A DNA stretch of 64,000 bases from Bacteroidales bacterium (GTDB lineage Bacteria; Bacteroidota; Bacteroidia; Bacteroidales; JAIOZK01): assembly GCA_021738625.1 (NCBI GenBank), contig JAIPBS010000020.1, forward strand, positions 1-64,000. Reading direction: 5' to 3'. A model generated the notes under the pieces. That model did not search any database. It had not been told where the DNA came from and saw only the letters and a program-made list of their open reading frames with translations. Of this stretch, positions 33,729-40,723 are shown one piece after another (within the stretch, counting starts at the first letter, position 1; every line of letters starts with the position of its first letter). Made by a program: the position numbers and the translations under genes.

Positions 33729-34718
33729 ATGAAAAAAAAGATCGCCATTGTTGCAGGAGGAGATTCGGGGGAATATGAAGTTTCTATGAACAGCGGAAAT
33801 GTTGTTTACAATAGTTTGAACAGAGATCTGTACGAACCATACCTAATCATCATCAAGGGAAAGGAGTGGAATTGCCATTGGCTGGGAAAGCAAGTGGCTG
33901 TCGATAAGAATGATTTTTCTGTTACCCTCGAAGGAAAACATATTCTTTTCGACTGCGTTTTTGTTGCCATTCACGGCACACCGGGAGAGGATGGTAAGTT
34001 GCAGGGATATTTCGAAATGCTGGGAATCCCTTATACAACTTCCGACTGGATCGTTTCCTCTCTGACATTTGATAAAAACCTTAGCAGGAGGTTGTTTGCG
34101 GATTACGGCATGCTTCAGGCAAAGACCTTGTATTTTAAAGAAATTCATGACAAAATGGAATCGGTGATCATGGGGGAGGTTGGCCTGCCTTGTTTTATCA
34201 AACCCAACAAAGGGGGGTCGAGCGTGGGCATCACAAAAGTGAAGGAAAAGGAACAGATCATGCCCGCGGTTGAACTGGCATTCAGGGAGGACAATGAAAT
34301 TTTGGTGGAAGAATTCATTGACGGGACCGAGATCACATGCGGAGTTTTCAGGCATGAAGGCCGCCTGGTGGTTTTGCCGATCACTGAGATCGTGAGCAAG
34401 AATGAGTTTTTCGATTATGAAGCCAAATACACCAAAGGCATGGCTGATGAGATCACACCAGCGCGCATATCTGTGGAGGTGGAGAAAGAATGTAAGAGGC
34501 TGTCCGCTTTTCTTTACAATAAAATGAATTGCAGGGGGATCGTCAGGTTTGATTATATTTTTAACGATCAGGGAATGTATTTTCTGGAGCTTAACACCGT
34601 GCCGGGTTTGTCGGAGGCCAGCATCGTTCCCCAGCAGGCGGAGGATATGGGGATTTCGATAGGGGAGGTGTTTTCGATGGTGATCGAGGAAACTTTGTCA
34701 GAATATCAGGAAAAATAA
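33729..34718 (+). CDS. ddl: D-alanine--D-alanine ligase
   Basis: 329 residues, typical length. It joins two D-alanines with ATP for the pentapeptide stem. ATP-grasp features: N-terminal IAIVAGGDSGEYEVSMNSG (Ddl phosphate/D-Ala1 region), HGTPGEDGKLQGYFEMLGIPYT, KPNKGGSSVGITKVK (ATP loop), EEFIDGTEITCGV, and the metal/D-Ala2 site RFDYIFNDQGMYFLELNTVPGL. Ends 3 bp from the convergent rdgB stop. Divergent from the PASTA operon, so cell wall precursor synthesis and the PASTA sensor-like protein share a regulatory region. No oddities. Confidence 0.96.
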   Translation: MKKKIAIVAGGDSGEYEVSMNSGNVVYNSLNRDLYEPYLIIIKGKEWNCHWLGKQVAVDKNDFSVTLEGKHILFDCVFVAIHGTPGEDGKLQGYFEMLGIPYTTSDWIVSSLTFDKNLSRRLFADYGMLQAKTLYFKEIHDKMESVIMGEVGLPCFIKPNKGGSSVGITKVKEKEQIMPAVELAFREDNEILVEEFIDGTEITCGVFRHEGRLVVLPITEIVSKNEFFDYEAKYTKGMADEITPARISVEVEKECKRLSAFLYNKMNCRGIVRFDYIFNDQGMYFLELNTVPGLSEASIVPQQAEDMGISIGEVFSMVIEETLSEYQEK

Positions 34719-34721
34719 TTC

Positions 34722-35303
34722 TCAGGCCAGTTTGTTTTTAAGGAATTCGATGAGTTTTGCCGTTGCCCTTGCCCTGTGGCTGATCCTGTTTTTTTGTTCA
34801 AGGTTCATTTCTGCAAAAGTTTGGTCAAATCCGTTCGGCAGAAAAACAGGATCATATCCAAAGCCCGCCTGTCCACGCATCTCATCGATGATCCTGCCTT
34901 CAACAATGCCTTCAAAATAATGCGTTTCGTCTTCTATCCGCAGGGCGATCACCGTTCTGAATCTGGCTTTGCGGTTTTCTTCAGCCCTAAGTTCGTTCAA
35001 CACTTTGGCAATATTTTTACGAAAATCGTTTTCCGGTCCGGCATAGCGCGCTGAGTAAACCCCGGGTTTACCATCCAAAGCTTCAATTTCCAGGCCGGTA
35101 TCATCTGCAAAACAATCCAGGTCAAAACGCTCTTTAATGAAAGATGCCTTTATCAGGGCGTTCTCCTCAAGGGTTTCACCGGTTTCGGCGATGTCTTCAG
35201 CACAACCGATGTCATTCAATCCTGCAATTTCAAATCCATGCCCGGCCAGATTCTTCACTTCTTTTAACTTGTGCTGATTGTTTGTTGCGAAAACGATTTT
35301 CAT
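34722..35303 (-). CDS. rdgB: RdgB/HAM1-family dITP/XTP pyrophosphatase
   Basis: 193 residues from ATG 35303 (MKIVFATNNQHKLKEV), preferable to the track's 35354 because that start adds non-family residues and passes through the terminator. It hydrolyses non-canonical purine triphosphates. Motifs: ATNNQHKLKEV, ETLEENALIKA, ADDTGLEIEAL (catalytic Asp), GYDPVFLPNG, and MNLEQKNRISHRARAT. The residue order matches the family exactly. Its likely -7 box lies inside the loop of the terminator of the upstream gene. Confidence 0.95.
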   Translation of the reverse strand: MKIVFATNNQHKLKEVKNLAGHGFEIAGLNDIGCAEDIAETGETLEENALIKASFIKERFDLDCFADDTGLEIEALDGKPGVYSARYAGPENDFRKNIAKVLNELRAEENRKARFRTVIALRIEDETHYFEGIVEGRIIDEMRGQAGFGYDPVFLPNGFDQTFAEMNLEQKNRISHRARATAKLIEFLKNKLA

Positions 35304-35329
35304 AAAGGTATTAATGATTATCTGTTTGT

Positions 35330-35370
35330 AAAAAAGCCTGACAAAGATAGGCAATGTCAGGCTTTTTTTT
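35330..35370 (-). terminator. Bidirectional hairpin terminator of the SGNH gene
   Basis: AAAAAAGCCTGACA ... TGTCAGGCTTTTTTTT with an 11-nt loop. Because both arms end in A/T runs it can stop transcription in either direction; in practice it closes the leftward SGNH gene ending at 35387. Confidence 0.8.
35342..35349 (-). promoter_or_regulatory. -7 box for rdgB inside the terminator loop
   Basis: Read leftward, TATCTTTG fits TAnnTTTG and starts in the hairpin loop. The ATG of rdgB is about 40 bp further. No clear -33 box is seen, and part of the match is in a stem arm. Confidence 0.35.
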
Positions 35371-35386
35371 GATCATATTGAAGTCA

Positions 35387-36760
35387 TCACGGAAAATCAT
35401 AACCCGGGTAGGCGGCGATGGTCACCTGCGGGATATTGGCCCTGAATTGATGGTTTATGGCATAGATAAAATGCATTGCTACCAAAGCGTTTCCACGTGG
35501 GCTAAGATGAATGCCGTCCAATCCGAATAAATTGCCGGTAATAAAATTCGTGTTAAACGCGATACCATCATGATAAACCGTATGCTCGTTGTAATAATTC
35601 AATTCCGAATGAATGTCTACCAAAGCCAGGTCATAATCATTTGCCATTTGAGCGATGGTTTGATTATATGCGGTTACGGCAGCGTTGATCCGGCCGATCT
35701 CCTCTTCAGAAAGTATAAACTGATCACCAACCGGGCTCATGGTACCCCAACCGGCGCATTTGAGTGAATCCTGGGGAATGGACAACAATACCAGTTCGCT
35801 GGCTTTGATATGACGCAATCCCCAGGGCAGGGAAGCGTCAGCAATGAGCATGGCATTGGCGCCCTGTTTAAACGCAATGGTGTCTGTTGAGCCTTGCTGC
35901 TTGATCATTTGGTTCAGGTCGTGATAGGCCGCATTGAGGGCGTTTACCTGAGCTTGATCTGATAAAACGATTGCATTGTAAGGAACCGTTGTGAAGAAGG
36001 GGATCACTTTGATATTGGGAATGTTAGCGATGGCACCTTTTGCCTGGCCGGCGGCCAGGTTTGTCAGGATCTCGTTCAGAACGAAAGAAAATGTCTGGTC
36101 TGAGGTTATCGAATCAGATGTTCCTCCTGTGATTGCATAGCCCAGCACATCATTGTTGCCGATCCAGAGGGAGAAGAAGCTGGGTTGTTGTTCAACGGCC
36201 ATTTGTATCAGAATATCCGATGCAGGGTTCTGGGCCATTCTTGCAAAATAGGGGTTTAGGCCAAGGCCTGGGTTAAGCATATGATAGCTCTTGATACCGG
36301 GCACACCCAGGTTGTTGAAAGGGCCGTCAATTGCAACCGACGTCATCAACCTTTGCATCAAAACATCCTGGGATGCATCCGGGTCAGCCGGAACCGGCGC
36401 CAGGGAGGTTTCTCCCAGGCAGTCGGTTTTAAAACCCAGGATGTATTTTGTTGCAAAGCTTAAGCCCTGCGGACCGATGTCAATTCCCACGCCTTCATCC
36501 GTGGGCATCAGGGGTTGGTTGAAGGTTCCTCCTCCAACATAGCTAAATTGTGCAGCAAGAATATTCCCGAAGGAATATTCCTGTGCGGATTTATACAAAG
36601 CACCGTCGGTGAAGCCGGCGGTTAAAGAGTTACCCAATGCGATGTATTTGCTAAAGTCAGCATTCCCTGCTGAAGGTTCAAAGTCTTCACTCAATTCGGG
36701 CTGGCAGGATGCCAGAACCGTGAGCGATAAAATATATAGAATGGATTTATTTAATTTCAT
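35387..36760 (-). CDS. SGNH/GDSL-hydrolase lipoprotein
   Basis: 457 residues. Lipoprotein signal (ILYILSLTVLASC) then the SGNH blocks: block I ALGNSLTAGFTDG (Ser nucleophile), GVPGIKSYH region (Gly oxyanion), LWIGNNDVLGYA (Asn) and DGIHLSPRGNALVA (Asp-His pair). It would hydrolyse ester bonds of lipids or carbohydrates at the periplasmic face of the outer membrane. Organised 18 bp downstream of the FadL-like porin gene. This porin-SGNH lipoprotein pair recurs in Bacteroidota, so uptake of a lipid or aromatic compound with ester hydrolysis is plausible. Confidence 0.88.
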   Translation of the reverse strand: MKLNKSILYILSLTVLASCQPELSEDFEPSAGNADFSKYIALGNSLTAGFTDGALYKSAQEYSFGNILAAQFSYVGGGTFNQPLMPTDEGVGIDIGPQGLSFATKYILGFKTDCLGETSLAPVPADPDASQDVLMQRLMTSVAIDGPFNNLGVPGIKSYHMLNPGLGLNPYFARMAQNPASDILIQMAVEQQPSFFSLWIGNNDVLGYAITGGTSDSITSDQTFSFVLNEILTNLAAGQAKGAIANIPNIKVIPFFTTVPYNAIVLSDQAQVNALNAAYHDLNQMIKQQGSTDTIAFKQGANAMLIADASLPWGLRHIKASELVLLSIPQDSLKCAGWGTMSPVGDQFILSEEEIGRINAAVTAYNQTIAQMANDYDLALVDIHSELNYYNEHTVYHDGIAFNTNFITGNLFGLDGIHLSPRGNALVAMHFIYAINHQFRANIPQVTIAAYPGYDFP

Positions 36761-36778
36761 CTTTCTAATTTTTTGGGA

Positions 36779-37993
36779 TTAAAAACTATAACTGAGGCCA
36801 AATCCCGGTATGATGGTCCAGGTTTTGTAGGTTCCGCCGAATTGATAGGGTTCATATCTTCTTTCGGATTCCAAACCGTGCAATTGCAGATAGGAAATGT
36901 CCACTTCGAGCCTGTCAATGGGGTTCCAGCTCATTCCCAATGTAAAGGCCACTGTGTTCAGACTTACCGTTTCAGGGTTGAAATAATCCCCATTGGTGGG
37001 TGTTGGGTCGTAATAAGCGCCAGCACGAAAAACAAACTGTTCGTTCAGCTTGTACTGGCCGCCCAGGCGCACGATCCAACTGTCTTTATATAAACGGGGG
37101 TTACTGGAATTCAGCCGGTCCCCGGCCTTTTCGAAAGTGAATTTCAGAGAATCATAAGTACTCCACATCACCCAGTTGACCTCAGCTGCGAGTGTAATTT
37201 TTTCGCTGATTTCGTAAGCCAACCCAAAGTCCAGATTGGCCGGCATGGGCAGTGAGGCGCTGAATTTATTTTCGGTGGGAATGCTTCCCTGGAGCGAAGA
37301 AGGAACATCAAACGTGGCATCTCCGTCTTCCACATCTACAATAACCTCTGAGCGGTAATTAATACCAAAACTAAATTCATCAAGCGGTTTAAAATAAACC
37401 CCTAAATTGTATCCGAGTGCATTGGCATTGCCTTCCAGGTGTACCGATGAATTGTTTCCGGCATCCACTGCCTTGTTCATTTCAACATTACCAATGGCAT
37501 AAACCAGTCCGGCTCCGATACTGATGTGATCATTCAGCTTGTAAGAAAGGGTTGGCTGAATAAACACCGCCATCAATGAAATGTCCTGTATCAGGTATCT
37601 TCCCTGCCAGTCTTCATTCCATTTGGCAGAACTGCCGAAAGGGGTGTAAACTCCAACTCCAAATGAAAGATCATCGGTGATTTTTGTCGCCCCGTAGAAA
37701 TAAAAGGGCGTCCCGGTCGGATTGTCGGTGCGGGCTTCATAGTTGGTGTTTTGCTCTCTGAATACATGATTAGAGAAAATTGCACTGGCCCCAAGGCTGA
37801 AATTATATTTTTCTTTGATCATGGCCAGCGCCCCGGGATTGTAAAAAATACTGCTGGCATCATAGGCAAAAGGCGTGCCTATAAGTGCGATGCCGGTTTG
37901 TTTATGTCCCTGCAGTCTTACCTGGTAACCACCTGCAAATGATGAGCTGCCAAGCACCGCAAAACAGAAAACCAATAGAAAACTTCTCCTCAT
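36779..37993 (-). CDS. FadL/OmpP1/TodX-family outer-membrane protein
   Basis: 404 residues with a signal peptide (FLLVFCFAVLGSSSFAGG). The first mature segment GYQVRLQGHKQTGIALIGTPFAYDASSIFYNPGALAM is the hallmark FadL N-terminal hatch with the NPA/NPG signature. The rest alternates beta-strand pattern to the terminal aromatic YSF, standard for outer-membrane insertion. Family role: diffusion channel for long-chain fatty acids or other hydrophobic compounds. Heads a two-gene unit with the SGNH lipoprotein. Confidence 0.92.
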   Translation of the reverse strand: MRRSFLLVFCFAVLGSSSFAGGYQVRLQGHKQTGIALIGTPFAYDASSIFYNPGALAMIKEKYNFSLGASAIFSNHVFREQNTNYEARTDNPTGTPFYFYGATKITDDLSFGVGVYTPFGSSAKWNEDWQGRYLIQDISLMAVFIQPTLSYKLNDHISIGAGLVYAIGNVEMNKAVDAGNNSSVHLEGNANALGYNLGVYFKPLDEFSFGINYRSEVIVDVEDGDATFDVPSSLQGSIPTENKFSASLPMPANLDFGLAYEISEKITLAAEVNWVMWSTYDSLKFTFEKAGDRLNSSNPRLYKDSWIVRLGGQYKLNEQFVFRAGAYYDPTPTNGDYFNPETVSLNTVAFTLGMSWNPIDRLEVDISYLQLHGLESERRYEPYQFGGTYKTWTIIPGFGLSYSF

Positions 37994-38112
37994 AAAGCTT
38001 GATTTTTGATTGTTAAGGGCCGCAAGATAGCGAAATTTTTATTCTGACAGATTTGGCCAGGCTTTTGTTGGTTTGCTGGGAAAAGTGAAGTACCAAATGC
38101 AGTAGCGTCTAC

Positions 38113-38742
38113 CTATAATGTCATGATTGAGTGAGAGGCTGATATGATGCGTTCCGACCAATAATTGATGAGGTTTAAAATGCCTATCCAAAGGATGATG
38201 GAGATGAAGAAAACAATTACTGCTTCGATGAAAAGATCCGTAGTAAATCCGAAAAAGGCAATGTGGCCGAATACGGCATTAAAAGGTGTATAAAACATCA
38301 CAGCAGTCATAGCGATCAATAGCATCGGCAGACTGAAATGCAAGATGCCCATGAAGAACCTCACAACGAAATACCAGAGACTTTGCCAGGCCTTTTTGCT
38401 TTTTACCAGTTGCATGAATACATGCAATTGCTTGTAATCTGTGACAATAAGTTTTGGTGGCGGGCTTAATTCCTCTTTCAAGAAATAGCTGGCAAAACCC
38501 GCTCCTGTCCTTGCCAGAAAATTGGCTGAGATGAATAATATATTAATTATCGGCACCCCCAACCAGATCGGTAGCAGCAAGAATCCTGCAACGAACAAAG
38601 AAATCAGAAAGATGAAGTTAATCAGAATGAAAGGAAAGGAGAGGATGGCATAAATAATATTCAGATAGGACTGCAGTTCAAATACCGCATCGAAGTATCC
38701 TTTTTTGTGATAGTCCGGGTCATCCATTGAAAAGATATTCAT
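38113..38742 (-). CDS. Multi-pass membrane protein with 'putative sensor'-type domain, no output domain
   Basis: 209 residues with about five to six membrane segments (YLNIIYAILSFPFILINFIF, VAGFLLLPIWLGVPIINIL, FMGILHFSLPMLLIAMTAVM, FIEAVIVFFISIILWIGIL). The order of segments with the LLPIWLGVPI motif resembles the membrane 'Sensor' domain found in front of histidine kinases, but here it stands alone with no kinase or DNA-binding part. The neighbourhood (ung leftward, FadL leftward) offers no partner. Role unknown. Confidence 0.65.
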   Translation of the reverse strand: MNIFSMDDPDYHKKGYFDAVFELQSYLNIIYAILSFPFILINFIFLISLFVAGFLLLPIWLGVPIINILFISANFLARTGAGFASYFLKEELSPPPKLIVTDYKQLHVFMQLVKSKKAWQSLWYFVVRFFMGILHFSLPMLLIAMTAVMFYTPFNAVFGHIAFFGFTTDLFIEAVIVFFISIILWIGILNLINYWSERIISASHSIMTL

Positions 38743-38781
38743 GCTCAGCTACATTTTATTTTGTTAAACAGAAAAAACTTA

Positions 38782-39462
38782 CTAAAGGTTTTCCCAGTAG
38801 ATCATTTCTTTACCCTGGTTTTTCAAGATGTCGTTTGTTTTGGAAAAATGCCCGCATCCGAAAAAGCCCCGGTTAGCCGAAAAGGGGGAGGGATGAGGCG
38901 CTTTCAGGATGTGATGTTTGGTATGATCTATCAGCTGTTCTTTTGCACGGGCGTAATTGCCCCAGAGTAAAAAGACCAGGCCGGTTCTTTTGGCCGAGAG
39001 CTGCCTGATGGCAGCGTCTGTAAACTCTTCCCATCCATTGTTCTGATGGGACCCTGCTATGTTCGCCCGCACGGTTAAGGTGGCATTTAATAGCAGCACA
39101 CCCTGTTTTGCCCATCCTGTTAAGGTGCCTTTCACAGGCATTTTCACACCCAAATCATTTTCGATTTCCTTATAAATGTTTTGCAGGGAAGGCGGCAGCC
39201 GAATGCCTTCCGGTACCGAAAAACATAAACCATGGGCCTGTCCTTTACCATGGTAAGGATCCTGACCCAAAATTACCACTTTAACCCTGCCAAAAGGAGT
39301 ATGGTTGAAGGCAGAAAAGATTTGAGGGCCTGGAGGATAGATCCTGTAATTGCTTTTTTCTTCAATCAGAAACTTTTTAAGTTTTGCAAAATACTCCGAA
39401 TTGAACTCCTCTTTAAGCACGTTGCCCCAGCTTTCTTCGATAACGGGTTTTACTTCTGCCAT
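38782..39462 (-). CDS. ung: Uracil-DNA glycosylase
   Basis: 226 residues, standard family 1 length. It removes uracil from DNA. Motif A GQDPYHGKGQAHGLCFSV contains the catalytic Asp and the water-activating segment; motif B region HPSPFSANRGFFGCGHF carries the catalytic His and the minor groove reading loop; LLLNATLTV and VFLLWGNYAR match the uracil pocket. Start MAEVKPVIEESWGNVL is typical. No neighbour relation is evident. Confidence 0.97.
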   Translation of the reverse strand: MAEVKPVIEESWGNVLKEEFNSEYFAKLKKFLIEEKSNYRIYPPGPQIFSAFNHTPFGRVKVVILGQDPYHGKGQAHGLCFSVPEGIRLPPSLQNIYKEIENDLGVKMPVKGTLTGWAKQGVLLLNATLTVRANIAGSHQNNGWEEFTDAAIRQLSAKRTGLVFLLWGNYARAKEQLIDHTKHHILKAPHPSPFSANRGFFGCGHFSKTNDILKNQGKEMIYWENL

Positions 39463-39577
39463 GCCTCCTGTTTTTGTTTATGAGAAACGAATAATCCGAC
39501 AATATATAAGAAAAAATCTTGTTATTAATTGTAAAATCAGCTTTCTTTGCATTGAGTTACAATTAAAGAATAAAGTT

Positions 39578-39706
39578 ATGAAAAAACTGACAATTGCCCT
39601 CGTAGCGATCTTTATCCTGGCCCTGGCTGCAAGTTCATGCAAATCTACCAAGAAATGCGCAGCTTACGGAGAACATTACAGGTACCAAAAGGAAATCAAG
39701 TATTAA
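39578..39706 (+). CDS. Small lipoprotein
   Basis: 42 residues from ATG 39578 (inside the longer track ORF 39350-39706, whose first 76 residues are antisense to ung and not real). Signal MKKLTIALVAIFILALAASSC with lipobox ASSC, then only 21 mature residues with a Lys/Tyr character (KSTKKCAAYGEHYRYQKEIK short of end). Tiny lipoproteins of this layout (CxSTKKCxAYG) occur in many Bacteroidota. It precedes an outer-membrane-type gene by 32 bp in the same direction. Function unknown. Confidence 0.75.
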   Translation: MKKLTIALVAIFILALAASSCKSTKKCAAYGEHYRYQKEIKY

Positions 39707-39738
39707 TCCTTTATAAATTTCGCTGACATGGCCCGGTT

Positions 39739-40506
39739 ATGCGATTTCTTTTCAAAATATCATTGTTTGCCTTATTCATTGGGATACTGATGAATGGGGC
39801 CAAGGCCCAGGAGATCGACCCTGAGTTGCTGGCAGACAGTATTTTGTATAAAAAGACCATAAGCGGCGGGGCGATTTTCCATACCAGGGGATTGGGCCTG
39901 AAGTTTCAGAAAGGGAAGAATCTGACGGTCAACAAGAATCTTTACTATGAGGCTCAATTCGTAAGCATGAAATCCAACAGAGAGATCAAATCACTCAATC
40001 CATATTTTGTAAATGCCAAACCCTATATTTACGGAAAACAAAACTATGTTTTCATGCTTCGTGCAGGGGTTGGTATCAACAAAAGGCTTAACCAGAAACC
40101 ATACTGGGGCGGTGTTGAATTAAGATACACCTTATCGGGCGGGGTTTCTATGGGACTGGCCAAACCCGTTTATCTGTATATCATTAACTTTACCAGCAGC
40201 CAGTATGAATATGAGATCACAACAGAAAAATACGAGCCCGAAAATCATTATTTCGATAATATATACGGAAGGGCGCCTTTTACGGAAGGCATCGGTGAGA
40301 TGAAATTTTATCCGGGCATATACGGCAAGGCCGGACTTGATTTTGAGATCGGTACCTATAAAACCAAGATCAATTCATTTGAGGCTGGCGGCATACTTGA
40401 GATATTTCCGAAAGGAATCCCCATCATGGCATATAACGAGCCCCGTAATTTCTTTTTTACCCTTTACATCAGTTATTCATTTGGTAAGCGATACAACACG
40501 TATTAA
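39739..40506 (+). CDS. Outer-membrane/periplasmic beta-rich protein of unknown function
   Basis: 255 residues with a signal peptide (FKISLFALFIGILMNGAKA). The mature part alternates beta strands with aromatic girdles (GGAIFHTRGLGLKFQKGK, YVFMLRAGVGINKRL, GGVELRYTLSGGVSMGLAKPVYLYI) and ends with FFFTLYISYSFGKRYNTY, so an 8- to 10-strand barrel is plausible. No named family recognised. Adjacent and co-directional with the small lipoprotein. Confidence 0.7.
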   Translation: MRFLFKISLFALFIGILMNGAKAQEIDPELLADSILYKKTISGGAIFHTRGLGLKFQKGKNLTVNKNLYYEAQFVSMKSNREIKSLNPYFVNAKPYIYGKQNYVFMLRAGVGINKRLNQKPYWGGVELRYTLSGGVSMGLAKPVYLYIINFTSSQYEYEITTEKYEPENHYFDNIYGRAPFTEGIGEMKFYPGIYGKAGLDFEIGTYKTKINSFEAGGILEIFPKGIPIMAYNEPRNFFFTLYISYSFGKRYNTY

Positions 40507-40668
40507 CCCTCAATTGACTTGGGCTTTTCCTTCATTTTATCAAATCCCTAAAACAAGTCGAACGAATCGCCTGAGATTCATTGTATGTGATTGAGTGCTT
40601 TTAGGAGTCCATCTAAAATTAAAAAACTCGTGATGCATCGAGTATTCGCTGAAGTTTTTTTAGCCCAT

Positions 40669-40700
40669 AAAAAAAGCCACTTCCTGTTGAAAGCGGCTTT
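40669..40700 (-). terminator. Terminator of the 773-residue T9SS gene
   Basis: On the leftward strand AAAGCCGCTTTC...GAAGTGGCTTT followed by a T run. Begins 24 bp past the stop at 40724. Confidence 0.7.
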
Positions 40701-40723
40701 CTCAAGTGATCGTATATCGGTTT

